From: DATEDA01 sp050741515
GTDB taxonomy: Bacteria > Pseudomonadota > Gammaproteobacteria > Burkholderiales > SG8-39
DNA: 20,247 nt
NCBI GenBank assembly: GCA_050741515.1
Contig: JBOIFD010000128.1
Location: forward strand, 1 to 20,247
Direction: 5' to 3'
Shown: one piece after another, positions 1 to 6,871 of the stretch
Numbering within the stretch: position 1 is the first letter of the stretch
Layout of the letters: each line of letters opens with the position of its first letter
Notes under the pieces: model-generated
Seen by the model: only the letters and a program-made list of their open reading frames with translations
What the model was told of the DNA's origin: nothing
The model's database searches: none
Made by a program: the position numbers and the translations under genes

Positions 1-376
1 TCAGGGGCGCGATCGCGCGCGTCCACGCCGGCGGCGCGACGCCGTGTTGCGCGCAGGCGTACTCCACCATCGCGGCAACGTAATTCGCGAGATAGGGCGT
101 CAGCCCGGACGGGGGCGACGCCACCGCCTCCTGAAGCTCGCCCGCACCGATGCTCGCCAACCAGGAGTTGAGGTCCGCCAGCGCGAAGCGCGCGCCCTCG
201 GGCTCCCGGCAGGCCTCGGTGAGCTCCTGGAAACGGCGCGCCGGGGCCGGCAGCACCCGGGCGAGGACATAGGCGGACATGTCCAATCCGGCCCGCCGGG
301 CGGCGCGCTGGATGGCGGCCTTCTCGGCCGGCGAGACGCGGATCTGGAGCTGGGCGGACTTGGCGCCGGCGAACAT
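1..376 (-). CDS. RHH (DUF1778-like) antitoxin-type DNA-binding protein, partial
   Basis: The gene runs off the left edge with its reading frame still open (last visible codon CTG at 4-2), so only the first 125 codons are seen. The N-terminus MFAGAKSAQLQIRVSPAEKA followed by AIQRAARRAGLDMSAYVLAR is a ribbon-helix-helix fold: a short beta strand (QLQIRVS) and two helices, as in DUF1778/Arc-type antitoxins. A longer alpha-helical part follows with PYLANYVAAMVEYA. From memory such proteins often neighbour a nucleotidyltransferase-like toxin, but any partner lies outside the window. The ATG at 376 is chosen because it gives the conserved RHH start. It has no Shine-Dalgarno and sits 6 nt after a -10-like hexamer, which suggests a leaderless mRNA. 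A 95-codon ORF in another frame (387-100) is a shadow. Confidence 0.7.
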   Translation of the reverse strand, partial: MFAGAKSAQLQIRVSPAEKAAIQRAARRAGLDMSAYVLARVLPAPARRFQELTEACREPEGARFALADLNSWLASIGAGELQEAVASPPSGLTPYLANYVAAMVEYACAQHGVAPPAWTRAIAPL

Positions 377-382
377 CGGTCG

Positions 383-412
383 AGCATAAGCCTTGGCCCG
401 TCCGCTTGTCAA
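383..412 (-). promoter_or_regulatory. Predicted sigma70-type promoter for the RHH gene, leaderless
   Basis: On the minus strand a perfect -35 TTGACA (412-407) is followed after 18 nt by TATGCT (388-383), which matches TATAAT at four positions. Only 6 nt separate the -10 from the ATG at 376, so the start point would fall on or next to the A of the ATG. This agrees with the absence of a ribosome binding site. The -35 lies inside the palindrome at 406-429. Confidence 0.5.
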
Positions 413-429
413 TACGTTTGTATTGACAA
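406..429. repeat. Perfect 10-bp inverted repeat, probable autoregulatory operator
   Basis: TTGTCAATAC, a 4-nt GTTT spacer and GTATTGACAA form a perfect palindrome with 10-bp arms. It overlaps the -35 of the promoter reading into the RHH gene. RHH antitoxins commonly repress their own promoter by binding such repeats, so the site is read as an operator. There is no T-tract, so it is not a terminator. Confidence 0.55.
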
Positions 430-571
430 AAATGCCGCTGCGGCGGGGCGGGCACAGGGTGAGTCCTCCCTCCCCCGGGAGGGTGAGTGCGCCTCGCGCC
501 ACGGATGGTGGTCTTGCCTCGCGGGGGCAGTTGCCTCTAGCGTATGCGTTGGCCTATGCAAGGAGCCTGCC

Positions 572-640
572 GTGGATTGCGAACGCACTGCCCGGCTGTT
601 TCGCAACGGCCGCAACCAAGCCGTCCGCATCCCGAGGCGG
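572..640 (+). pseudogene. VapB-type (AbrB-fold) antitoxin relic, 5' end only
   Basis: An AAGGAG ribosome binding site (560-565) sits 6 nt before a GTG start at 572. The first 23 codons read VDCERTARLFRNGRNQAVRI then PRR. The ARLFRNGRNQAVRIPR core is the hallmark N-terminus of VapB/SpoVT-AbrB antitoxins. After VRIPR the usual continuation is lost. The frame stays open for about 60 more codons but has no family resemblance and runs antisense to the RHH gene at 680-892. No PIN toxin follows. I read this as a truncated, non-functional antitoxin gene. A simple frameshift is less likely, because neither other forward frame restores the family sequence. Confidence 0.6.
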
Positions 641-644
641 GCTG

Positions 645-680
645 CCCGCTGTCGACGAAAGCGGCTTCGCCCTGCCGCAT
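645..680 (-). pseudogene. Possible residual start of a PIN (VapC-like) toxin gene
   Basis: The stop of the RHH gene overlaps an ATG as TGATG (682-678), a common antitoxin-toxin junction. Reading from this ATG gives MRQGEAAFVDSG, and FVDSG resembles the first strand of PIN toxins with its leading Asp. After about 12 codons the frame enters the complement of the VapB relic and no longer looks like PIN. The fragment is too short for certainty. It is listed because it would explain why the RHH antitoxin has no toxin. Confidence 0.2.
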
Positions 681-892
681 CAAGGCTTGTCGCGAACGCT
701 GTCGTGCTCGATCGACGTCCGCCGGGGCTCTCCATCCCAGATTGCAACCGGACTGCCCCCGGCCTGCGGCTTGAGCACGACCTTGCGGATCGCATCACGT
801 ACCAGCTCCGCGACGCTGCGTCCTGAGCGCGCCGCCGCCTTGCGCAGCGCGTCGAGCTCTTCCCTGCGCAGATAGACTTGAGCCTTTTCCAT
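680..892 (-). CDS. CopG/RHH-family antitoxin (VapB-like), orphan
   Basis: A 70-residue protein. MEKAQVYLRREELDALRKAA gives the ribbon strand and first helix, and RSGRSVAELVRDAIRKVVLK the turn and second helix of a ribbon-helix-helix DNA-binding domain (about residues 3-45). The acidic C-terminal tail with WDGEPRRTSIEHDS is typical of the toxin-neutralising end of CopG-type antitoxins paired with PIN RNases. The ATG at 892 is preferred; a TTG three codons upstream (901) is in frame. No clear Shine-Dalgarno is visible. It lies 62 nt downstream of the DUF5615 gene on the same strand and may be co-transcribed. Its expected toxin, which should follow immediately, is missing. Confidence 0.75.
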   Translation of the reverse strand: MEKAQVYLRREELDALRKAAARSGRSVAELVRDAIRKVVLKPQAGGSPVAIWDGEPRRTSIEHDSVRDKP

Positions 893-954
893 GTTTGTCA
901 ATCTACTCGGACGGGTGCGCCTCGGCCAGCGCTGAGCGTTCGCTCGGGCGCGAT

Positions 955-1329
955 CTAGGTCTCGGCGATCGGAAGCTCGCGCACGCGGATACGCGCTTCG
1001 TCAAAGACGACGATAGCGCCGCGCCGCAATGCGTCCTCGACCGCAGACAGGTTCGCCAGCATCAGAGCAAGCTGCCGCGCCGGATCGCGCTCGACGCCAC
1101 GCCTGAACAGGACGACGGAGGGCTTGCTTCCACCCCGGAGCGCGAGCAGGGCGCCGAAGTCCGTGTCGGCCGATACCACGGTCCGGTCTTCCCGTGCCGC
1201 ACGGTCGAAGATCTGCTCGTCCTCGGCCGCCTGCAACCCGTAGTCCCGGACGTGGACGGCGTCGTGACCGTTCCCGCGCAAGCCCTCCGCCACCGCCGGC
1301 GAGAGAGCGTTGTCGACCAGAAACCTCAC
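955..1329 (-). CDS. DUF5615 PIN-like protein, probable toxin
   Basis: A 124-residue protein beginning MRFLVDNALSPAVAEGL, the typical N-terminus of the DUF5615 (Mut7-C/PIN-like) family. Conserved acids are visible at D6 (FLVDNALSP), in the EDEQIFDRA helix and in the VVSADTDFG motif. These match the PIN-like metal-binding pocket of a putative RNase. The start is GTG at 1329, and its first bases overlap the TGA of the DUF433 gene (GTGA), so the two are translationally coupled. Family precedent pairs DUF5615 toxins with DUF433 antitoxins exactly in this order. Toxicity itself is inferred. Confidence 0.8.
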   Translation of the reverse strand: MRFLVDNALSPAVAEGLRGNGHDAVHVRDYGLQAAEDEQIFDRAAREDRTVVSADTDFGALLALRGGSKPSVVLFRRGVERDPARQLALMLANLSAVEDALRRGAIVVFDEARIRVRELPIAET

Positions 1330-1553
1330 CCCGACGCCAAGGGCAGTTCGCGCTCGCGCACCGCCTCGGCGGCGTACTTCAGGGCTTCGTGAATGTCGGG
1401 AGCTTCGAGGTCCGGGTAGGCCCCGAGGATTTCAGCCTCGGTCATGCCGTCGGCCACCATCCCCACCACCGTCGCCACGGGGATGCGTAACCCTCGGATG
1501 CACGGCACGCCGCCCATCTGCTTGGGGTTCACCGTTATGCGTGTGAACTTCAT
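1326..1553 (-). CDS. DUF433 domain protein, probable antitoxin
   Basis: A 75-residue protein starting MKFTRITVNPKQMGGVPCIR and continuing GLRIPVATVVGMVADGMTEA. This is the signature of DUF433 proteins, small helix-turn-helix antitoxins. The NPKQMGGVPCIRGLRIPV and GMTEAEILGAYPDL motifs are intact and the length is normal. The ATG at 1553 fits the family start and follows a weak GGGTGA element. A GTG at 1562 would add three residues. It precedes and overlaps the DUF5615 gene by 4 nt in an antitoxin-first operon. A -10-like TAGAAT lies about 30 nt upstream. Confidence 0.8.
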   Translation of the reverse strand: MKFTRITVNPKQMGGVPCIRGLRIPVATVVGMVADGMTEAEILGAYPDLEAPDIHEALKYAAEAVRERELPLASG

Positions 1554-1583
1554 GGCCGTCACCCGGGGAATTGAGGCCGGGCA

Positions 1584-1589
1584 ATTCTA
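1584..1589 (-). promoter_or_regulatory. -10 element candidate for the DUF433/DUF5615 operon
   Basis: TAGAAT on the minus strand differs from the TATAAT consensus at one position and would place the start about 24 nt before the DUF433 ATG. No good -35 is seen at 16-18 nt, so this is a weak call. The rest of the 1554-1712 stretch shows no gene. Confidence 0.35.
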
Positions 1590-1712
1590 CTCCCGCGCAG
1601 GATGGGAGTCGCGATGCCTCTATCCGCGGAGCCGAACCTCACGAGTTTTCCGCAAAGCACGTTTCCCGCCGTCACCGCTTGCTAGCGTTCAGGCGCCGCT
1701 CGTGATCCGGGC

Positions 1713-1758
1713 ATAGGACCAAGGTCCGATTTCGGTTTGGAGGTGGACTGCGGATACT
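1713..1758 (+). promoter_or_regulatory. Shared promoter block, copy 1 (sulfatase operon)
   Basis: ATAG, then the palindrome GGACC-AA-GGTCC (1716-1727), then GATTTC, then 19 nt, then GATACT (1753-1758). The sequence and spacing recur at 13915 and 16131. GATACT fits a -10 at four of six positions. A 17-nt spacer leaves only a poor -35 (TTTCGG), which suggests activator dependence. The palindrome centre lies about 43 bp before the inferred start near 1765. That would leave a 5' leader of about 60 nt before the sulfatase ATG. Confidence 0.6.
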
Positions 1759-1825
1759 TCAAACCGCCGCTCGTAATTCCGCAGCTCGGCGCAGGCTGGG
1801 TGTTCAACCACAGACGAGGACGAAC

Positions 1826-3553
1826 ATGAAAACTGGGTGCACATCACTCCTGGCGGGCCTCGCGCTCGTCGTGGGCCTCACAACGGCGTCGCCGGCGCTC
1901 GCCCAGGCCAAGGCGCCCGCACCGGCCAAGAAGCCCAATATCCTCTTCATCATGGGCGATGACATCGGCTGGATGCAACCGAGCGTCTACCACCGCGGTT
2001 TGATGGTCGGGGAAACGCCCAACATCGACCGCATCGGGAACGAAGGCGCCATCTTCATGCATTACTACGCCGAGCAGAGCTGCACTGCCGGCCGCAATTC
2101 CTTCTTCACCGGCATGCATCCGCTGCGCACGGGCATGATCCCGCCGCAGCTGCCCGGCAGCCCGTCCTACCTGCGACCCGGCACACCGTCGATCGCCAAG
2201 TTCCTGCGCGACCTCGGCTACAACACTGGAGAGTTCGGCAAGAACCACCTCGGGGACCATACCGACGCGTTGCCGACCGCGCACGGCTTCCAGGAGTTCT
2301 GGGGCTATCTGTATCACCTCGACGCGATGCAGGGGGTGAGCTTCAACGACATCAATGTCTCCCCGACCCAGCAAGGCATCGCTCCGCCGTGCAGAAACAC
2401 GCCGGTTCCCGGCCTCCCCGAGGTCCCCGGTGCCGTGGATCCGAAGAAGACGACGTGTCTGACGCCCCCGCGTCCGGTGATCTGGTGCACGTCTTCCGAC
2501 GGCACGGCAAAGAATCAGACCTGCAAGGATCAGGGACCGCTGACGCTCGATCGCTCGAGGACCGTTGACGAGGAGATCTCGGCCAAGGTCATCGACTTTC
2601 TCGACCGCAACAACCCCAAGAAGACCAACAAGCCGTTCTTCGTCTGGTACAACCCGGCGCGCATGCACATCACGACGATGCTGTCGCCGAAGTACGAAGC
2701 CATGCTCGGCGAAAAGGGCGGCAAGGACTGGGGCATCAACGAAGCCGGGATGAAGCAGATGGACGACAACATCGGCTATGTACTGAAGAAGCTGGAGGAG
2801 ATGGGCGAGCTCGACAACACCATCATCGCTTTCACCACCGACAACGGCGCCGAGGTCATCACCTTCCCGGACGGCGGCACCACTCCGTTCAAAGGTGGCA
2901 AGCTGACCACGTGGGAAGGTGGCATGCGCGCGCCGCTCGTGGTCCGCTGGCCGGGCCAGATCAAGCCGGGCACGGTCAAGAAGGAAATGTTCGCATCATT
3001 GGACTGGTTGCCGACGCTGGTAAACGCCGCCGGCGGGCCGAAAGGTGATGCGCTGAAGAAGCAGATCGAGGCGGGCAAGTATCCCGGGATCGTCAAGACG
3101 ACGCTCGACGGCGTCGACCAGCTCGGCTACCTCACCGGCAAGTCGGAGAAGTCGGCGCGCGAAGTCTTCTTCTACTACACGGGCGCGCAACCGTCGGCGG
3201 TGCGATACAAGAACTGGAAGTTCTATTACACGATGGTGCCCGACACTGCTACCGGCGGGCTGTTCGGGGCTACGACCTATCACTGGACCCAGCTCCAGAA
3301 CATCATGCGTGATCCATTCGAGACGACTGTCGGCGGCGACTCGAAGTCGTTGTTGGGCTACGGCGGCGCACTGGCCGCCCCGAGTACGGCTTATCTCTAC
3401 AACTGGAACTTGCTGCCGATCGGCCAGTTGCTGTGGCTCAAGGAGCTCGAGTCTTACGTGGCGTTCCCGCCGATGCAGGATCCGGCGAGCTACAACCTCA
3501 GCCAGGTCCTGGCACAGATCAAGCGGATGGGTGAGGCTCACCCTAGTAAGTGA
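1826..3553 (+). CDS. Exported arylsulfatase (formylglycine-dependent)
   Basis: A 575-residue sulfatase that hydrolyses sulfate esters; the substrate is unknown. Residues 1-27 form a Sec signal peptide ending ASPALAQA, so the enzyme is periplasmic or secreted. The sulfatase domain starts PNILFIMGDDIGW with the metal-binding pair D45-D46. The core motif CTAGR (C86-R90) fits C-X-A/P-X-R, where Cys becomes formylglycine by an FGE-type enzyme not found in this window. TTDNGAE (D339-N340) supplies the remaining metal ligands. A GAGGA element lies 6 nt before the ATG. It is the first gene after shared promoter copy 1 and is followed by an exported HAD phosphatase 144 nt downstream. That pairing suggests scavenging of sulfate and phosphate esters or envelope remodelling, which is inference. 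Confidence 0.9.
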   Translation: MKTGCTSLLAGLALVVGLTTASPALAQAKAPAPAKKPNILFIMGDDIGWMQPSVYHRGLMVGETPNIDRIGNEGAIFMHYYAEQSCTAGRNSFFTGMHPLRTGMIPPQLPGSPSYLRPGTPSIAKFLRDLGYNTGEFGKNHLGDHTDALPTAHGFQEFWGYLYHLDAMQGVSFNDINVSPTQQGIAPPCRNTPVPGLPEVPGAVDPKKTTCLTPPRPVIWCTSSDGTAKNQTCKDQGPLTLDRSRTVDEEISAKVIDFLDRNNPKKTNKPFFVWYNPARMHITTMLSPKYEAMLGEKGGKDWGINEAGMKQMDDNIGYVLKKLEEMGELDNTIIAFTTDNGAEVITFPDGGTTPFKGGKLTTWEGGMRAPLVVRWPGQIKPGTVKKEMFASLDWLPTLVNAAGGPKGDALKKQIEAGKYPGIVKTTLDGVDQLGYLTGKSEKSAREVFFYYTGAQPSAVRYKNWKFYYTMVPDTATGGLFGATTYHWTQLQNIMRDPFETTVGGDSKSLLGYGGALAAPSTAYLYNWNLLPIGQLLWLKELESYVAFPPMQDPASYNLSQVLAQIKRMGEAHPSK

Positions 3554-3563
3554 CGCGGAAGAC

Positions 3564-3587
3564 GGGGCGACCCGAAAGGGTCGCTCC
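3564..3587 (+). other. Intercistronic hairpin between sulfatase and HAD genes
   Basis: A 10-bp stem (one G-T pair) has core arms GCGACCC/GGGTCGC and a GAAA tetraloop, 10 nt after the sulfatase stop. No T-run follows, so it is not a classic terminator. It may protect or process the upstream mRNA, or lower read-through into the HAD gene. Confidence 0.5.
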
Positions 3588-3697
3588 TCGCGCAGCACCC
3601 GCCGGCACGCGTGCTGGAGCGCCCCCCGTGAAATAGGTGCGTTGCCCGGGCTCGAGGGCCCCGCCCTCCAGACCTTAACCTCGAACAGGAAACCGTG

Positions 3698-4720
3698 ATG
3701 AAGCGTCCTACGTTTTCCAAAGTTGCGCACGTGCTGGTTCTCGCTACCTCGCTCGCGCTTGCCCCGCAAGCCCTGGCACAGCCCGATCCGCTGCCCTCCT
3801 GGAACGACGGTCCCGCGAAGAAGGCGATCGTCGAATTCGTGCAGACGACCACGACGCAGGGAAGTCCCAAGTTCGTCCCTCCGGCGGAGCGCATCGCCAC
3901 CTTCGACCAGGACGGGACGCTGTGGGTCGAGCATCCGATGTACTCGCAGGTGATGTACTGCCTCGAGCGCGTTCCGGCGGTCGTCAAGGCGAAGCCGGAG
4001 CTCGCCAAGGTGGAGCCGTTCAAGACCGTGCTGTCCGGCAACCGCGCGGCGATCGCGAAGCTTTCGCTGAAAGACCTCGAGAAGATCCTCGTCGCGACGC
4101 TGACCGGCATGTCGGTCGAGGCGTTCACCGCGGAGGCGAAGAAGTGGCTCGAGACGGCCAGGGATCCGCGCTGGAAGCGGCCCTACACCGAGTTGACCTA
4201 TCAGCCGATGCAGGAGGTGCTCAAGTACCTGCGCGACAGCGGCTACAAGACCTACATCGTCACCGGCGGCGGCCAGGACTTCGTGCGCGTGTACTCCGAG
4301 CGCACCTACGGCATTCCGCCCGAGCAGGTGGTGGGCACCGCGGGCGGGACGAAGTACGGCTATGCCAAGGACGGCAGCCCGTTCCTGACCAAGGAGCCGA
4401 GGCTGCTGCTGAACGACGACCGCGCCGGCAAGCCCGAGGGCATCCACCTGATGATCGGACGCCGGCCGTATGCGGCGTTCGGCAACTCCACCGGTGATCA
4501 GCAGATGCTCGAGTACACCGGCGCCGGCGCCGGCGCGCGGCTGATGATGCTGGTGATGCACGACGACACGAAGCGCGAGTACGCCTACGGCCCGGCGCAG
4601 GGGCTCCCCGGCACGAAGGTCGGCACCTTCACCCAGAAGCTCTACGACGAGGCGAAGAAGAAGGGCTGGACCGTCATCAGCATGAAGAACGACTGGAAGA
4701 GGATTTTCGCGTTCGAGTAG
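3698..4720 (+). CDS. Exported HAD-superfamily phosphatase
   Basis: A 340-residue hydrolase. A signal peptide (about residues 1-28, ending APQALAQ) exports it. HAD motif I is FDQDGTLW with nucleophile D70 and acid/base D72. Motif II is YIVTGGG with T189, and motif IV is FGNSTGDQQM with D267. The broad cap inserted between motifs I and II places it among phosphoserine-phosphatase-like (class C1-type) HADs. The exact substrate is unknown. The start is ATG 3698, 8 nt after AGGA; a GTG at 3695 is in frame directly before it. It follows the sulfatase on the same strand and is probably in its operon. The stop is followed by a 6-bp hairpin (4724-4738) without a T-run, then a 116-nt convergent gap. 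Confidence 0.85.
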   Translation: MKRPTFSKVAHVLVLATSLALAPQALAQPDPLPSWNDGPAKKAIVEFVQTTTTQGSPKFVPPAERIATFDQDGTLWVEHPMYSQVMYCLERVPAVVKAKPELAKVEPFKTVLSGNRAAIAKLSLKDLEKILVATLTGMSVEAFTAEAKKWLETARDPRWKRPYTELTYQPMQEVLKYLRDSGYKTYIVTGGGQDFVRVYSERTYGIPPEQVVGTAGGTKYGYAKDGSPFLTKEPRLLLNDDRAGKPEGIHLMIGRRPYAAFGNSTGDQQMLEYTGAGAGARLMMLVMHDDTKREYAYGPAQGLPGTKVGTFTQKLYDEAKKKGWTVISMKNDWKRIFAFE

Positions 4721-4836
4721 GCAGTCGAGCAGCTCGACAGGCAAGTCCGGCCCGCTCGAACCGTTCTTCACCACGGCGCGGCGCCCGAGCGAGATCGAAC
4801 CCGTCCAGTGAAGCAAGGAACCCGAAGCGGCGCCGC

Positions 4837-5604
4837 CTACAGTCCGGGACTGCTTTGCATGATGCCGCCGTCGGCGAAAACCGTGGTCGCCGTCATGTAG
4901 CTCGCGCCGTCGCTCGCGAGGAACGCCACGAGGCTCGCGATTTCCTCCGGGCGGGCCATGCGGCCCAGCGGGATGGCGGCGTTGAGCTTCCGCAGCAGCG
5001 CCGGATCGTTCATGGTGGACAGGTTGATCGGCGTTGCCACCGCGCCGGGGCCGACGCCGACGACGAGGATGTTGTGCGGCGCCAGCTCCACGCCCGCCGT
5101 GCGCGTCAGCATTCGCATGCCGCCCTTGGACACGCAGTAGGCGGTGTTACCGGGCATCGGCCAGTCCTCGTGCACCGAGGTGATGTTGATGATCCGGCCG
5201 CCGCCGCCCTGCTTGATCATCTGCCGCGCGGCGAGCTGGGTGCCGAAGAACGCGCTCTTCAGATTGATGGCGAGCGATCTGTCGTATTGCGCCTCGGTCG
5301 TGTCGAGCACGGACGTGCGCGTCTCGACCCCGGCGTTGTTGACCATGATGTCCACGCGGCCGAACGCCTTGACGGCGGCGGCGATCAGGCTCTGCAGGTC
5401 GGCGACTCTGCTCACGTCGGCCTGCACCCCGATGGCCCGGTCGCCCAACGCGCTGACCTCCCTTTCCAGCGCCTCGGTCGCCTCGGGATGCACGACGTAG
5501 TCGATGACGATGTCGGCACCCTGCCTGGCGAGCTCCAGCACGATGGCGAGGCCGATGCCGCTGTTGCCGCCGGTGACGATGGCGACCTTGCCTTTCAGGT
5601 TCAT
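4837..5604 (-). CDS. SDR-family oxidoreductase (glucose 1-dehydrogenase-like)
   Basis: A 255-residue classical short-chain dehydrogenase that uses NAD(P) to oxidise or reduce a carbonyl/alcohol. TGGNSGIG (residues 11-18) is the dinucleotide-binding motif and VNNAG (88-92) the structural motif. The catalytic set N114, S143, Y156, K160 is intact (ITSVHE and YCVSK). The C-terminal SYMTATTVFADGG is typical of the family. The ATG at 5604 has GGAG 8-11 nt upstream. A longer open frame extends rightward but is only a shadow of the MFS gene. It is the last gene of a GMC-MFS-SDR operon, 44 nt after the MFS stop. Substrate is unproven; the context suggests a sugar or polyol. Confidence 0.88.
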   Translation of the reverse strand: MNLKGKVAIVTGGNSGIGLAIVLELARQGADIVIDYVVHPEATEALEREVSALGDRAIGVQADVSRVADLQSLIAAAVKAFGRVDIMVNNAGVETRTSVLDTTEAQYDRSLAINLKSAFFGTQLAARQMIKQGGGGRIINITSVHEDWPMPGNTAYCVSKGGMRMLTRTAGVELAPHNILVVGVGPGAVATPINLSTMNDPALLRKLNAAIPLGRMARPEEIASLVAFLASDGASYMTATTVFADGGIMQSSPGL

Positions 5605-5648
5605 GACGGGTCTCCGTGATGGACGATGGTTGATCTCCGGATCGAGCT

Positions 5649-6860
5649 TCAAATCCGCGCGTCGCGCGCGTCCGTGACGCGCCGGGCTGGACGGCGGGCG
5701 ATGAGCAGGGCGAACACGGCGAGCGCCATTGCGACCACGGTTGTCCCGCCGTAGATCACGTCCAGACTCAAACCCACCCGGGTCTGCAGGGGGCCGACGC
5801 CGAAGGCCGCGATCCCGTAGCCGATCTGGTAGAACGCGATCAATCCGCCCGCCACCGACGCGGCGATGGTCCTGAGCTCGGCCTGACCGAAGCTGATGGC
5901 GAGCGGCAGCAGCGCCGAACAACCCAGACCGGCCAGCGCAAAGGCGAGGATACCGAGGCCCGGGTTGGACGGTTGCAGGAGTGCGGTGGCAATGAAGCCG
6001 GCGCCCACGAGCAGCGGCAGGACCTGGCCGGCGGCACGCCCGGGAAGCCACTTCTCGATGGCGGCAAAGAGGATGCGTCCCGCCGTCACCATGCCCCAGA
6101 ACGCGGTCAGGGCGAGCGAAGCCTGCGTCGCGCTCGCGCCCAGTTGCCGCGTCATGTAGAGCGAAGCCCAGTTGCCATTCATGGTTTCGCAGACGCCGTA
6201 CAACAGCGCGAACGCGGCGAAAGTCCAGAACCGTGCCGGAATCCCCGTCGGCCCCTTTGTTCCCGCGCCGTCCGCCTCGGCGCCCTGGCGCAACGGCAAT
6301 CGCGCACTGAACAGCAGCAACCCCAGGATCAGCGCGCCGACCGACACCGGCAATCCCCACCAGATTCCCAGACCGACAAACAGCGCGACGAAGACCGGGG
6401 CCAGCGCGGTCCCCAGTCCAAGCAGCGCGTTCAGTGCCAGCACCGCCTTGTCCGCCTTCTGCGGAAAGAACGCGGCGGCGAACGTGTTGATCGTCGGCAC
6501 CGTGAACCCGAAGCCGGCGCCGAGGCAGCCGGTGGCGACGAGCAGCACACCGTAGGCCAGCGCGTGGTCGCGCATCACGAACCGGCTCATGGCCAGCAGC
6601 GCCATCGCCAATAGATTGGCCACCAGTCCCAGCAGGTAGATGCGTTTGGCGCCGAGCCGCCGGGTCAAGCCGGCGCCCAGCAGCGAGGCTCCGATCGCGG
6701 TGACGGCCTGCGGCACGAACATGCCGCCGTACTCCGTGCCCGACAGGCCGTAGTCGCTCGCGCTGGTGAAGACGACGCTCGCGGCCGGAAACGTGACCAG
6801 CGCCACGCCTTGAATCACGCCGGCGCCGTACACGGCCGCGATTTCGTCGCGTCGCGCCAT
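5649..6860 (-). CDS. MFS transporter (fucose permease-like)
   Basis: A 403-residue inner-membrane transporter with about 12 predicted hydrophobic helices in two halves joined by a polar loop near residues 190-215 (RLPLRQGAEADGAGTKG). After the first helices there is a basic loop (LTRRLGAKRIYLLG), as is usual between TM2 and TM3 of MFS proteins. The overall layout resembles sugar/fucose-permease-type MFS members, but the substrate cannot be fixed. The ATG at 6860 lies 11 nt after the stop of the GMC oxidoreductase. No strong ribosome binding site is seen, so translational coupling is likely. It sits between two oxidoreductases, so it probably imports their substrate or exports their product. 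Confidence 0.82.
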   Translation of the reverse strand: MARRDEIAAVYGAGVIQGVALVTFPAASVVFTSASDYGLSGTEYGGMFVPQAVTAIGASLLGAGLTRRLGAKRIYLLGLVANLLAMALLAMSRFVMRDHALAYGVLLVATGCLGAGFGFTVPTINTFAAAFFPQKADKAVLALNALLGLGTALAPVFVALFVGLGIWWGLPVSVGALILGLLLFSARLPLRQGAEADGAGTKGPTGIPARFWTFAAFALLYGVCETMNGNWASLYMTRQLGASATQASLALTAFWGMVTAGRILFAAIEKWLPGRAAGQVLPLLVGAGFIATALLQPSNPGLGILAFALAGLGCSALLPLAISFGQAELRTIAASVAGGLIAFYQIGYGIAAFGVGPLQTRVGLSLDVIYGGTTVVAMALAVFALLIARRPARRVTDARDARI

Positions 6861-6871
6861 CCGGCGGTTCG

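Noticed and set aside
462..485. CCCTCCC/GGGAGGG palindrome as a terminator
   Set aside because: Tip of only 2 nt, no T-run on either strand, and no gene ending beside it.
4724..4738. Hairpin GTCGAG/CTCGAC after the HAD gene as a terminator
   Set aside because: Only 6 bp with a 3-nt loop and no following T-tract.
2996..4816. 606-codon minus-strand open frame across the sulfatase end and HAD gene
   Set aside because: Low-complexity Arg/Leu-rich shadow crossing two real genes and their gap.
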